This document shows positions 1 to 10,981 of a DNA stretch of 64,000 nt, piece after piece. The notes beneath the pieces are model-generated. The model made no database searches, was not told the DNA's origin, and was given only the letters and a program-made list of their open reading frames with translations. A program made the translations under genes and the position numbers. Numbering within the stretch: position 1 is the first letter of the stretch; each line of letters opens with the position of its first letter. Source of the stretch: Coemansia sp. RSA 1200 (Eukaryota > Kickxellomycota > Kickxellomycetes > Kickxellales > Kickxellaceae); NCBI GenBank assembly GCA_027578915.1, contig JANBTT010000011.1, positions 124,001-188,000 of the forward strand. Reading direction: 5' to 3'.

Positions 1-123
1 GCCAAGAAGGAGAAGAAGAAGGCCAAGAAGGAAAAGAAAGAGAAAAAGGAGAAGAAAGAGAAGAAGGACAAAAAGGAAAAGAAAGACAAGAAGGAGAAGA
101 AACAAAAGAAGAGCAAGGATTAG
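1..123 (+). CDS. 3' end of a gene with a lysine/glutamate repeat tail
   Basis: The first base starts a codon. The frame stays open for 40 codons and ends in TAG at 121-123. The visible part is almost pure KKE/KKD repeat and finishes QKKSKD. Tails of this type are known at the C-terminus of nucleolar RNP proteins such as Nop56, Nop58 and Cbf5, where they are basic, disordered and dispensable for the fold. No folded domain is inside the window, so the identity cannot be settled. It could equally be another lysine-rich nuclear protein. The reading frame and stop are direct observation; the nucleolar suggestion is inference. Confidence 0.6.
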   Translation, partial: AKKEKKKAKKEKKEKKEKKEKKDKKEKKDKKEKKQKKSKD

Positions 124-417
124 ACTGTCTTTTGTCTTTTCGTTTGTGTTACGGCTGGTATCTATTGCTGCCAGCTCTGTATCAGGATGTTTCTTCATAT
201 GTTGGTAAAACTATCTTTTGGAATACTCTTATTTTTAAAATCCACATTTCTCAATATAAGCTATGTGCAAGCATATCAAAATTGCATGTCTTGGCTTTTC
301 TAACCACAAAGTTAAATGCTACTTGTATCGATTTTATTGAACTAGTAGCTTTTTTTCAGATTGCACGTGCGAAATTAGCGATAAGCTATACGCACTACGT
401 GTTGCATATCAATTGCG

Positions 418-1448
418 CTATTCGGTGGGTTTAGCTGGAAGGACAGCCAGATCAAGTGCCTGGAACTCAACCATCGCAAGCGAGTCAAACATAACATCGA
501 ACACGATAAGAGCCCACTCGAAGAATGCGTATGTGGTGTAGGCGCCGGCAATATGGTGGACCTTGTGGCTGATGAAGAAGTAGATCATTGGCGGAATGGA
601 TCCAAAGAACATGATGGCCACCCACTTGCGGCGCCTTTTGTTCTGGGTCAGCACCCTGTCGTTGTAGGAGAATGGCGAAAGAGCGCACGTCTTGGTAAGC
701 AGGATCATGTAGGGAAGTGTCAGCAGCATGTATGCGATCATCATCACATCGTGCACGTCATGGTCATCGCCGGAGGTCACATACACCCAACCACCGCACG
801 TCCATGTGCGCAGAAACCCAATCCAGAACAGCGCTTTGGCGCGCTTGGGCGCTGCACGAGCTGTCAGAATGTACCAGAAGATGTGCAGGAGAAGGCGGGG
901 CGGTGCCGTCAGCGCAATCAGAATCTGAAAGACATTGCGTCCTGGGTATCTGTCGCCAATTGTCGCAGAAACCGAGGGAAACCACTCGTCGGGATATCCG
1001 TAGTACTCGTTTTTCACAATCTTGTAGTAGTGGAGCTTCCATCCGATAACGAGTGCTCCAACAAATGCGGCTAGCGTCGGGTGCTGAAGGAACAAGAGGG
1101 ATGTTGATTAGTATAACGATCGTTATCTCTTTCGTTTCATAGACCACACAAGCCCTTCTTTCTTCTTTTTGTCATTGCACTACTTACTTGACGCAAAAAC
1201 AGTGTGTAGGAATGGCACCCACCATCCGGTCACCTACAGAGAGAAGACAGATGTGTTCTACATTTAGTCGATGTAATGAAGAAGGGTTTTCGCACGAACA
1301 GCCAGATATGCTATCGGCTATGTTGGTTTCAGAGCCATCCTCCATCAGCAATGCCTGTCGATTTTACCTTGTGAATAGCTCCGCCAGCGGTTAAATGGAA
1401 CTCGCGGGAAGAGCTGCCCGAAGACCCGAGTCGCTGTGATCCTGCCAT
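418..1448 (-). CDS. Cwh43 N-terminal (PGAP2/Frag1-like) membrane protein, three exons
   Basis: Exons on the minus strand are 1448-1368, 1233-1188 and 1070-418, giving 259 aa. Exon 2 is only 46 nt and codes for WWVPFLHTVFAS. Joining it to the acceptor at 1071-1074 continues as TAFVGALVIGWKLHYYKIVKNE, a continuous first membrane segment. The family signature follows: YGYPDEWFPSVSATIGDRYP, then about four more hydrophobic segments and a PG/AGAYTTYAFFEW-type motif near the C-terminus. PGAP2/Cwh43 N-terminal domains act in the ER/Golgi in remodelling the lipid of GPI anchors. In budding yeast this domain is fused to a large C-terminal phosphatase-like domain, but here the protein stops after the membrane domain. 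The alternative acceptor at 1084 would break phase with exon 2. It is divergent from the MFS gene at 2798. Confidence 0.8.
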
Positions 1449-2797
1449 GTGAGATAGTGGATATAAAAAAAAACAGGTGAACAACGTATATAACAGTGGC
1501 AAAAAGGATAATGACAAATAGATAAAGCAAAGAGTAAATGGAGAAAAAATAATAACAACATGCGATCCAAAAGAAGAGATTGAAAAGATAGCCATGCAGC
1601 TTGTAATAACTGTTTTTTGGGAAAACAAAATGGCACATGTACCGCCATATTTTTCTCCACAATCAAGGCCTGGATTTTTTATTTCTGGCTTCTAAATCAA
1701 CAAACAGCTCACGTGACACAGTCCCAAACTTTCAAGACGACATGTGGAGACACCGCCAGCGGGCTTTTGTTTTGTGCGTGTGCTTGCTGGCAAGTCTGGG
1801 CTGGTTCTGCATCATTCAAATACATCGCGTATTGTCAGTGCTGCAGCCAGCGGAGAAGGGTGATATGGCGTGTCCCTGGTCATTCAGGGGCTCCCGTGTC
1901 TTCCTTGTCCACACTTCCGTGGCTACTGCTTGTTACTAGCGCGAAAGAGCAATGTGGCAGTCTGCGCTCAGCGCTTGCTTTCCTCCGTTTTGGCAGGACT
2001 TGCGTTTCAGGGCGCTTGCCTACGCTCCTAGTTTGAGTGGCCGGCTTCTGCTCTCTGTGGAGCCGTCCTTAGTTTTGGAACTAACATTTATCTTCAGCAA
2101 TAAACAGGCACTTTGGCCTGGTGCTCTAATTCGTTCGTCTTGTGGCTGACGCCTCAGCGTGGACAGAAGACGTCATCGCTCCTGGCAAGAGAAATGGAAA
2201 GGCAGAGTTATCGGGTCAAACACATTCATTGGTGATGGAACCGGTTACTGTTACATGTTACTCATCATTACAGAAACAGAACGCAGTGCATTAACAGGAA
2301 ATTGAAGCATAAATTGCATGCACACACAAAGAGTAGCCTGTTGGACATGTATGCTCCAGGGAGAGCTGCCGCCTCCGTTGAATAGCTTTTATGTCTTACT
2401 CTACTTTCATTCTCCACGCATTTCCAATCTGCTAGGGACAAGTCAAACAACAGCACATCTGTAGCTACCGATTACCTCCGCACCCAAATCAAATGCAGGC
2501 TATATTTGGCGCACTTGCATGTATTAGCAATCTTCCCCCTCCCCTCCCTTGTCTCTGTGACTAACTGTTACTAGTGTTTAAAGCATGACTGAAATGCAAT
2601 GGAGAAGACAGTGAAATATAGAATGCTGTAATATACCCACCGAAAGCATGTAATTTTCTCCAAAGGTTTTATATTTAAGCGATAGAAGACTTGTCTGAAC
2701 ACATGTGTACCTGCACGAGTTTTATTATTCTATCGCAGAAAACGAACGCTTGTAGCAAAATAGCAAATTGATAGTGTATATTTTATAAAGAACAATA
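1449..2797. other. Divergent intergenic region, no gene seen
   Basis: This 1.35 kb lies between the divergent Cwh43-like and MFS genes and should hold both promoters. Open frames at 1617-2149 have no family resemblance, no start context and Cys/Ser/Trp-rich composition typical of chance ORFs. A TCACGTGA palindrome is at 1709-1716. Confidence 0.5.
1709..1716. promoter_or_regulatory. TCACGTGA palindrome (possible bHLH site)
   Basis: A perfect 8-bp palindrome around a CACGTG E-box core lies about 260 bp upstream of the Cwh43-like start. Fungal bHLH factors such as Cbf1 and Pho4 bind this core. An 8-mer is expected about once per 65 kb on each strand by chance, so the functional assignment is weak. 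Confidence 0.25.
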
Positions 2798-4638
2798 ATG
2801 CGCTGGAGGCTAAAAATTACACGAATGCACATAATCCAGGCAGCGGTTCTGCTGGTTGTTGTGACCATGAGCTGTAAGTACTCACAAATGACAATTTAAA
2901 AACTTTTTTGTGGTACTCGTTACATTGAATGCGTGCGATGCACATAGCTTCCATTATTAAATATTTCACATTTTTCCATGTTGTAGGGGGTAAGCGTATG
3001 GGGACATCGCTCATGTCGCCACTTAAAAGCACACTCAAGCAAGAGCTTGATATCAACAACACTCAATGGGCATCGCTGATTTCGATGGTCTGGGTGGTTG
3101 GGACAGTGTCGCCGTTTATTGCTGGTCTTTTCATCGACACTATGGGCACACCGCTTGCCGGCGCAGTGTCCATTGCGCTGATTCTCCTGGGAAACGGGCT
3201 CTGTGCGGTTGCTGTTGGAATGCAAAATCTCAACATATTTCTTCTTGGCCGCGCAATCTACAGCATGGGTGGCGGGGCGGTGTTTCTTGTGGGCGAGGTT
3301 ATCATGATGAAGTGGTTCAAGGGCCGGCAACTCCCTTTAGCCTTTGGATGTGCCTCAACCATAGGCGGGCTGATGGCGTTCTCTGGGCCTGCCGTTGTCA
3401 CAGCAGTGCTTACAAAACACAGCAGCGTCACTATTCCGTTCTGGATAGCCACCGGACTCTCTGCCTTTGGGCTCGGTTGCTTTGGGATATATGTGCTTAT
3501 CCATTACTCGCACTTTGCTACAGACATTGAGCAGACAGACAGTGTAATGCAGGATAAAGAAAAGATGGCAGCGCTTAATGAAAATAACACATCATACAAA
3601 AGGACTGGCGAGCTAAAGGTAATTCCTAGCCAAGAGTCCATAACATATCCCATCGATGCACAGATAATGGAGGTCGAAGACATAGGCAGATCTGAAACAC
3701 GCACAGAGACGTGCACAAAGTGCAATGACAAAACATCTTCAAAAGACCGTCGTGGTGTCTGGGTCAGAATGAAACGCCTGTTTTTCGGAATAGCAGCACT
3801 TCCCGAGTCGTACTGGCTAGTTCTGCTATGCATATCAGTTCAGGGCACGTTGTTCATTCCGCTGCATGAGGTGGTTCCAGAGATGATGGAGACTGAGTGG
3901 GGCTATTCGCGCACGGAGTCAAGCAAGATGTTTGTTTATCTTCATGCCATCCCTATTGTTCTTCACATAACCGTCGGTATATTCATCAACCGTATCGGCC
4001 ACAGAATGTCTCTGTTTTTGACTGGTTCGTTCCTCGTCTGTCTGGCATCGGTATTTATCTCGTTTGTCCGCAAAGTCCCAGTCATTCTCTCCCTTGTCAT
4101 GATCAATCTCAGTGGCTCCATTGTGCCTGCATCGATTTTCTCGCTAATGAATCTTGTCATCGACAACAACGATGTTGCTGGCGTTGCTTTGGGCTTGATC
4201 CGCTCTGCCGAGTTCGCCAGCGTAACCCTCATGGAGATGCTGGACGGTCTGCTGCAGGATACCGACCATAATCGGTACGACACCGTACTCATTGGCCTGG
4301 TTGCCTTTTCATGTGTTCTGCTCCTTGTAGCAGTTGCGAGTCTCGTCTTCGATTATAAGCACAACAATGGAATCCTCAACTCAGCCAATCCATACGCGGA
4401 GACAAATGCTGGGCCTGTTACTGACACGGATTACAAAGATATGGCAACAACATTAGCTATTGAAAAGCGCAAAGTGTCTGAGGAAACCGACAGCGATGCA
4501 TGCACCCGTGCTTCTTCTGACAATATTCTCGAGGTGGCATTCTCTATACCAAAGCGACGGTATTTTTACCTAGGAACAATAGCAGTGCTATTGGCAACCG
4601 CGTGGTGCCTATTTATAATATCTCTTACTAGAATTTAA
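2798..4638 (+). CDS. MFS transporter, MFSD1-like, two exons
   Basis: Exon 1 is 2798-2873, with ATG and 25 codons plus one base. It is followed by a GTAAGT donor and a TTGTAG acceptor, and exon 2 is 2987-4638; the product is 575 aa. The join restores MSWGKRMGTSL at the end of the first membrane helix, which the longer unspliced frame lacks. Twelve MFS helices can be placed, with a charged cytosolic loop at roughly residues 190-285. The motif RAIYSMGGGAVFLVGEVIM followed by KWFKGRQLPLAFG resembles the MFSD1 branch, whose animal member exports dipeptides from lysosomes. After helix 12 there is a hydrophilic stretch of about 75 residues and then one more hydrophobic segment (last ~22 residues), an unusual C-terminal anchor. 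Substrate is unknown. It converges on the next gene with a 104 bp gap. Confidence 0.85.
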
Positions 4639-4742
4639 AAGAGACTATTGTGCTTTACTGATCAAAGCCTGTTCTAACAGTCTTTATATTCAGAATAACG
4701 TGGCAATATAAAGCTTGGTTGGGTCCCGTTTGCTGCTGCTGT

Positions 4743-6960
4743 TTAGCCTATTTGTCGTGGGAAAAACCTAAAGTCAATTTGATCTTGGCTTGGCGGATAC
4801 ACAGCTCCTAAAACTGGTAGAGCGGTTCTATGGGTAGTGGTGGTGCTCCGGCTCCGACGGATTCGGTTATAATTGTCTTCATCGATCCCAACACGCAGCC
4901 TGCCTCCACTACGCGCCTCGTCATCTGTAGGATCAAGCCAGCTTGATGGCCGTTGCCGTCGTTGCCTTGCAGAATTGTGTGATCTGCCGATATGTGTGCG
5001 AGAGGGGGTTAAGAATTCTCTACTATAATATCCGCTTTCGCCATCGGTATATGGCGCGTTCTCAAAGGAAAGATACGGCGGTGGATGGTCCTCCTGGCAT
5101 ACATACTCAGGCAAAGTATCCACACTCTCCAGGCTACCGCGGCTTTGGCCTGTCAGCGCATACATGTCAAGACCATGGAATCCCGGTCCATAGCGGCTGT
5201 TTCCAAAATCCGACACTGTTATTTCGCCAGGATGCCGCAGTCTGCGCACATCTTCTGATGCAAAAAGACCACTGCCAAATTCTGACAGTCCGGGGATGGA
5301 CATGTTATGTGAGTTGGATTGCGGCGTGCATTCGTTCTCGTGCTCATCAAAAAGAGCGCTAATGTCGAGGCACTCACCTTCGGATAGACAACCCAGCCCC
5401 AATGAAAACTGACGAGAGGCAGAACTTCCATTCTTGTCGTCCTGGTTAAGATACTCTTCAATCGAAGCAAGCAGCCTGGCTCCGCTCTGCCGTGTCGGCG
5501 ATGCATCGTGTGACCGTGACCTGTCCATGTCATCAGCCATCAAATTTTCAGACAATAGAGGGTCGGTTGTTTCGACATCAAAATCAAGGCCACCAGAAAT
5601 CATTAAAGCGGAAAAGAAATCGTGTTTGTCTGGCTCACAATCCATTTCGCCACAAGGCGTTGGAGGCGACAATGGTGTAGCGGCCGGCTCCTCGGAATAT
5701 GGTGCATAGCTGCATCCAGGAACGGGCAGCACGGGTAGATTGTCATTTGCTAGAATGCCATTGGAACAGGGGTTGTTGCTGCTGGTGCTGCTCGTGTGGG
5801 CGTACTGGATTTCGGTATCAATGTCCTTCCAATATGCAAAGCTCTTTGGAAGAGCAGTATCTACAGACAAAGGTTGGTTTATGGCGCTATGTGTACATTT
5901 GCCGTTGCTACTATGTCGTGGGGTTTGGAGTGTTGGCTGGTCACATTTGCTGCTGGTATCCTCATTAACGGCACATTCTTCTATCTGGATCCGACAGACG
6001 TTTGCGCTCTTTAAAAAGTGTGATTCCGAGAACGCAATTCCTATTGGATTATTCCAACATACACCTCACAGATATTGGCAGAGTGAAAAAAGAAAAGAAA
6101 AAGTCTGTGAGCACAATTGTTCAAGGCTCTGGATGCAACAAAAATTGTTTAGAGGCAAAGAATGCATCTAGGCACCTGCTATTGCACGATTCAGAATACT
6201 CAAATGAAATAACGCGTCCAGAAAGAGACAAAAGAGACAAGAGGCAAATGGAAACATATTCCATATGACTGAAGCATCAAATGCATATGCAAAATACAAA
6301 CTGGGCATGGGCTGTCGATAAATGGCAATGAATAGCGAATGCGAACGCATTGACATAATTGTTGCTCTTACCTGCACTCTTGGAGGCAACCGCTTTGCCC
6401 TTGTTGAATATCCCTAGATGTCTTTTCGACTCTTTCTTTCGCGACGGCTGTATTTGTATGGTGCTAAAGCAATTGGCAGAGGTAGAGATGACGCCAGATG
6501 TGGAGGAAATACTCTTGGATGTACCAGGCTGTGTATTGGGCGTTGCTTTGGCTGGGCCGTGCAGGTCCTTGCGAAGCGACGTCCTTTTCCCCCGCCTTCG
6601 CTGATACTGCTGATGCTGATGCTGATGCTGTTGGGATGTTGCCTCATCCGTCTCAGCACTGGCGGCGCTTGATTGCTCGTTTGTTCCTTGGCCATCCTTG
6701 TTATTGGTTTTGCGAATAAACTCTCGCGATGCTTCTGTCATTGGCAGGTTTCCTTGAGGAATGTTCAGTTGGTTCTCAATGTAATTCAGCACAAGTTCCA
6801 GCTTTGTTTCAGACATTCTCGGATGGGCAGCGGCTGCTGCTGCTATTGTCGCTGCGGTTGCTCCCGACGATGTTCCCGCAGCGCTGGTTCTGATGCCTTT
6901 GTCGTGGTTATGAACATGGTGGTTCAGTACTTGCTTTGTGAGCGGCCGAATCGTTGACAT
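4743..6960 (-). CDS. Low-complexity protein of unknown function, two exons
   Basis: Proposed exons on the minus strand are 6960-6372 (ATG at 6960, ending at a GTAAGAG donor) and 5860-4743 (acceptor CTGTAG). Phases match (1 and 2), giving 568 aa. I recognise no domain. The N-terminal part has an Ala/Thr tract, a possible helix around SETKLELVLNYIENQLNI, a His/Gln run (HQHQHQQYQRRRGKR), then basic segments. The second part is Ser/Pro/Asp-rich and acidic, with a few aromatic blocks, and ends in a basic Arg/Ser/Thr tract. The composition suits a disordered nuclear or signalling scaffold, but that is a guess. The 511-nt intron is long for this window and could hide a small exon. The two open frames could also be separate genes, since the downstream frame has no ATG near its acceptor. 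Confidence 0.55.
6601..6630. repeat. CTGATG trinucleotide-type repeat
   Basis: Imperfect CTG/ATG triplets within exon 1 of the low-complexity gene. On the minus strand they encode the His/Gln run. Confidence 0.7.
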
Positions 6961-7499
6961 GCGTACTTCGCTCGTTTAGTAGATACAAGTTATAATAAGG
7001 TATGTTAGACAGCTGCGGGAGATGAAAAAGAGATGGTTGACAGATGGACGGAAAAATAGCTTTTAACTTTGGGCTTTTGTCCTTTGAAAGTCAGAAGAAA
7101 CACAAAAGGGGAAAGAACATAAAGGGAAAACAGTACAATGCCAACTAGTCGAGCAAACCTAGCAAAAGAGAAAAGGCAGGAAAGGGGGAAAAGGCTGCAG
7201 AGCAGCATCATTTTTTGACCATGTCCATTATCTGTCTGGCGAGCGACAGTGATGGCAATGGTGATAAAAAAAGGCAAAAAAGTACCGGCAAACATGGGTG
7301 GTAGAAATTGGGCAAGCCACGCGTGTCTGTGGAAATTGCCTGTCAGTTTCTTTCAATACAGTGACCATGCTGTTCATTTCCAGCTCCATTATTATTATCA
7401 TTACACCTCAAGTATCACAGACGATTGAATTGTGGAAAGGACGATAGCCACACCAGAAATAGAATAAGCCATATTAGGATAAATTGAAAAAAACAAAAG
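6961..7499. other. Intergenic region, no gene seen
   Basis: This separates the start of the low-complexity gene from the stop of the MDR reductase, both on the minus strand. It is A-rich on the plus strand. I see no supported ORF. Confidence 0.5.
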
Positions 7500-8567
7500 C
7501 TAAGCCCTAACAATGACTTTTCCAAAATTGGCTCCTGTAAATAGATCAACCAGCGCTTGGGGCGCATTTTCCAGCCCATCCCTTACATCAAGCTTGTATT
7601 TGATCTTTTCTTGTTCCACAAGCGCTGTCATCTCCTGGAAGAAATCCTTCTCGATTGCCGTGCCCATGTGTGGCAGATAAAAGATAGCTTTCAGAGTGAC
7701 CTCCTTGGTGATGATGGTGTCCAAATTCTTTATACCAGCCCCCTTGGCCTTGTCCGACGAATAGGTTGCTATCGAGCCACAGATGATGACCCGCGCACGG
7801 GTATTCAGGTTCAGCAGCACGGCGTCCAGAAGGTCGCCGCCAACATTGTCAAAATATATGTCAATTCCTTTGGGTGCGAGTTTTCTAATCGCAGATGCAT
7901 AGTCGCCGCATGTCTTATAGTTCAGCACAGCATCCGCCCCAATGCTCTTGACATAACCCGCTTTTTCATCCGACCCAACAACACCGATTACTCGAAGACC
8001 ACGTATCTTTCCGAGCTGCACCGCAATCTGGCCAACTGCGCCCGATGCAGCTGAAACAAGCAGCGTCTCACCCGCCGTGGGAGCTCCAACGTCCACAAGC
8101 CCAAGATAGGCTGTAAATGGAGCCATACCAAGGACGCCAACATAGTCCGTCAACGGGCGGCCAGTATCTCTAATTGGCGTGATTGCAGTGTTGGGGAATA
8201 CTGCATATTTTTCCCAAGGAAAGTATTCTGCACGTATCTGGTCTCCAGCACGAAACAGAGGACTCGCAGATGCTATCACCTCTCCAACACCAATGCTCGA
8301 AATAGGCTGGCCAAGAGGAAATGTAAACTGTGTTGCAAGGCCTGCGTCATCCGACGTGTCTGGAGCCTTCTCAGGTGGTTCTTCAATGAATAGGCGCAAA
8401 TGAGGGTCAATAGATATTGCACACATTTGAACCAAAACCTGCCCATCAGATAAGGAAGCGGAATTGGGTACTGGCTGGCTTGTGTCTATCTTGAAGACAG
8501 ATGTTGAGTGGATATCGTTAGGCGCATAGCTTTGTAGAACAACACGAGTGTTTCTTTCTGCTGACAT
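7500..8567 (-). CDS. MDR-family NADPH-dependent alkenal/one reductase (PTGR/LTB4DH type)
   Basis: Single exon, 355 aa, ATG at 8567. The N-terminal GroES-like domain carries VQMCAISIDPHLR and a PLGQPISSIGVGEVIAS segment without the zinc-ligand Cys of true alcohol dehydrogenases. The Rossmann part has AASGAVGQIAVQLGKIRG, then VIGVVGS, YFDNVGGDLLDAVL and a C-terminal NFGKVIVRA. This pattern belongs to the zinc-free medium-chain reductases (prostaglandin reductase / leukotriene B4 12-hydroxydehydrogenase / plant double-bond reductases). These use NADPH to reduce the C=C bond of alpha,beta-unsaturated aldehydes and ketones, such as lipid-peroxidation products. Length is normal for the family and the protein should be cytosolic. 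It is divergent from IMP1. The exact substrate cannot be read from sequence. Confidence 0.9.
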   Translation of the reverse strand: MSAERNTRVVLQSYAPNDIHSTSVFKIDTSQPVPNSASLSDGQVLVQMCAISIDPHLRLFIEEPPEKAPDTSDDAGLATQFTFPLGQPISSIGVGEVIASASPLFRAGDQIRAEYFPWEKYAVFPNTAITPIRDTGRPLTDYVGVLGMAPFTAYLGLVDVGAPTAGETLLVSAASGAVGQIAVQLGKIRGLRVIGVVGSDEKAGYVKSIGADAVLNYKTCGDYASAIRKLAPKGIDIYFDNVGGDLLDAVLLNLNTRARVIICGSIATYSSDKAKGAGIKNLDTIITKEVTLKAIFYLPHMGTAIEKDFFQEMTALVEQEKIKYKLDVRDGLENAPQALVDLFTGANFGKVIVRA

Positions 8568-9110
8568 TTGGAAAGGTATACCTTATATTATTATGTGAAA
8601 CAAGGTATTGATGGTAATAAATGAGGACAACAATGAGACAAAGAGAGTTTTTGCATTGCACGGCTCTCGAATCTCTTTTTATGGCCCTGATATGCATAGC
8701 TTTGTTACACGTGTTTTATTTTATTATGTAAAATGATAAACAACCCTAAACTTGGCTGTCTCACACATTAATAATAGAAAATAGCCGATCGAATGCCGAG
8801 TTTTGCAAGCTAGTTTGAGTGTTGTTTTATTGTGAGCGGAGTGGGCATTTCGGCGGATAGGAACATGGACAATAAATATCCCAGACCAACGAACCCTGCT
8901 CCCATAGTGTGGGATATTCGGGGGTATCATGAACTGATCAGTCGGCGGGGTTTGGCTGCCGAGACTGCAAACAAAGCAGCTAATCCACATCTAAAGTTTA
9001 TCATATATTTGTTTCAATTTCATACAAAAAAACACGGCATATTTCTACTGAGCAGAGTCTGATTGTATTCGCATCTACAAACTGGCTGGGATATTCGATA
9101 AGCTTCCACA
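8568..9110. other. Divergent promoter region between the MDR reductase and IMP1
   Basis: 543 bp, AT-rich, with an ACACGTGT palindrome at 8707-8714. Short frames at 8724-9062 on both strands look like chance ORFs. Confidence 0.5.
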
Positions 9111-9772
9111 ATGTCGGCATCAAGGCTTGGATCGCATATTTGGCCAATAGCTCGCCAAACGGCCAAATACGTCTTCTACTATGCGTTTCCCAGCGCATGC
9201 TTTATACACACATTCATTGACTATGTTGGCGAAGCAGCCCCCGTAAGTGTCACTCACATGTATCCCACACTGCCTTATCATTTGCTGCGACTTTGGCGAG
9301 TATGGCAACCATTCGAGAATAACCCCTGATTTAACTAATCCGTGCATGCCATGTGTAGTCGATGGGTCCATCAATGGCACCCACGCTGAATATAATAGGT
9401 GATCTACTTTTGATTGAGCGGTTGCCCGGATGGCGAGACCGAATAAATGTTGGAGAGATTGTGTCCTTTGTATCGCCGATAAGTCCTGAAAAGCGAGCGT
9501 GCAAGCGCGTTTTGGGAATGCCTGGCGATGTGATCTGCGTGGATCCGACAGTGGACAACTCATCATACACAACTGTTCCAAAGGGCCATGTATGGCTGCA
9601 GGGCGACAACTATTCCAACTCAACCGACTCCCGAACGTACGGCTCGGTTCCACTGGGGCTATTACGTGGTCGGGTGCTGGCCTGTATTTGGCCATCACCT
9701 CGCTGGCTATCTAGCTCTGCAGAGATTGTTCCGGGTCATTTTGAGGAACCCTCCAAACCACACAGAAAGTGA
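9111..9772 (+). CDS. IMP1: Mitochondrial inner membrane peptidase subunit 1 (IMP1)
   Basis: Exon 1 is 9111-9242 (44 codons, phase 0) with a GTAAGT donor. Exon 2 is 9359-9772 after GTGTAG. The product is 181 aa. The peptidase S26 core is intact: SMGPSMAPTL with catalytic Ser at about residue 49, and KRVLGMPGD with the general-base Lys at about residue 93. These are followed by the WLQGDNYSNSTDSRTYG box and GRVLACIWP. A hydrophobic segment near residues 18-40 would anchor it in the inner membrane. Imp1 and Imp2 form a heterodimer that removes bipartite sorting signals from intermembrane-space proteins. The intron falls just before the catalytic serine motif. It matches Imp1 better than Imp2 in the MPGD box and short insertion. 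The partner subunit lies at 22540-23088 in the same window. Confidence 0.92.
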
Positions 9773-10210
9773 ATGGCGTTAGTATCATTGCAATTTGCTT
9801 TGGCTTTCTAGGCGTTACATCATTGATTTAAAGCCAATTTCCATCTAGCTCTTTGCGTGATAAGCTCTCATGTATCTCTTTCTTATTAGCGTACACTACG
9901 GCCCAGAACAAAGCTTATTTGCAGACATTTGCTATATCATCATACCCTATTAACACATTTAGAGACTAGCTGATTGTTTTGTATTTGAGCATAAACAAGT
10001 CATTAAACAGCAGGAAAATTTTCTTATTTAAAGGAAGAAGCATCCCCATGTCCAGCGTTTGTAAATGATGTACATTGCTTGTTTGTTGAGTTTAGCATAT
10101 TATAAAAAAGTTGTATCCAAGCCATTCTATCATCTTCTTTTTTGCCCTCTGAATTAAGTAAAGTGGTTGCCAACAGATATAGTTCCTATTCACAATAATT
10201 GTATATTGCA
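9773..10210. other. AT-rich intergenic region
   Basis: 438 bp between two plus-strand genes. It should hold the IMP1 3' UTR and the promoter of the wall protein. I see no ORF or RNA gene. Confidence 0.5.
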
Positions 10211-10726
10211 ATGGACAAGGTGAATGTGTTTATTTTCGTTGTTGCTGTTATAATGGCTGCAGTGCATGGCCAGGAGCCCATCAGTCCAACTCCAATCCAC
10301 TTTAGTAGTGAGATAACATCGCCAGTGACATCGTGGTCATCCTGGTCATCCTTGAGTCTGGAAGGCCAAACAAGCGAAACAAAAGCAACGATGACTCCAA
10401 CTTTAACCCCGACTCCGACTCCAACTCCAACTCCAACCCACACGCAAATCCAGACTAGTCCTATAACAAACACTATAACTGTGACCACTTCGGAGCACAC
10501 TCGTGCCTCTCCTGCAACTTCAACGACTTATAGCAGCCGTACAACCTCAAGCGAAAGCAGATCATCTACTGTTGAGGCATCGAACCAAAAAACATCGACT
10601 CATGAATCGTCAAGCACTAGCTCAACACATTCAAGCACCAGATCAGCCGCCTCTGCAAAGAATTATGCTGCTAGCATGGTAGTTGCTAGTATTTTGGTCT
10701 GTCTGTTGGCCATCTCTGGTTTCTGA
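10211..10726 (+). CDS. Secreted Ser/Thr-rich GPI-anchored cell-wall protein
   Basis: 171 aa, ATG at 10211. The N-terminus MDKVNVFIFVVAVIMAAVHG is a clear signal peptide. The body is almost all Ser, Thr, Pro and Glu, with a run of TP dipeptides around residues 62-75, as expected for a heavily O-mannosylated stalk. The C-terminus ends in SAKNYAASMVVASILVCLLAISGF, the small-residue/spacer/hydrophobic pattern of a GPI attachment signal, with the likely omega site in the Ser/Ala stretch before it. No catalytic domain is present, so a structural wall or surface role is inferred. The AATAAA at 10799 suits its polyadenylation. Confidence 0.8.
   Translation: MDKVNVFIFVVAVIMAAVHGQEPISPTPIHFSSEITSPVTSWSSWSSLSLEGQTSETKATMTPTLTPTPTPTPTPTHTQIQTSPITNTITVTTSEHTRASPATSTTYSSRTTSSESRSSTVEASNQKTSTHESSSTSSTHSSTRSAASAKNYAASMVVASILVCLLAISGF
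10394..10439 (+). repeat. ACTCCR hexamer repeat coding Thr-Pro
   Basis: Tandem ACTCCA/ACTCCG-type hexamers encode the TP run of the wall protein. Such coding minisatellites often vary in length between strains of fungal wall-protein genes. Confidence 0.75.
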
Positions 10727-10798
10727 CATTTCTGTTCTGAATCAACTTTGGCTATCTATAACTGTATATGCATTTGTATGTGCATATTGTGTGTAGTA

Positions 10799-10804
10799 AA
10801 TAAA
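10799..10804 (+). terminator. AATAAA polyadenylation signal
   Basis: AATAAA lies 73 nt after the stop of the GPI-anchored protein, on its strand. Confidence 0.45.
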
Positions 10805-10981
10805 GCCATGTTTGTAGTTGGGCAAGTGGTAAAGCAGCTTGGGATGCAAAATAATGGAGTGTTGGGGTGTTAGCTTTCTTGTGTATGTCAATAAAAAACG
10901 TACATGGACTAGAACAGCTGAAAATTAATGTACACGGTAATCCGCAGGTGTGGTAAGCACAAGATGAGACCAGTTGTGTTG

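Noticed and set aside
1617..2149. Overlapping plus-strand ORFs between the Cwh43-like and MFS genes
   Set aside because: Trp/Cys/Ser-rich chance composition in a divergent promoter region.
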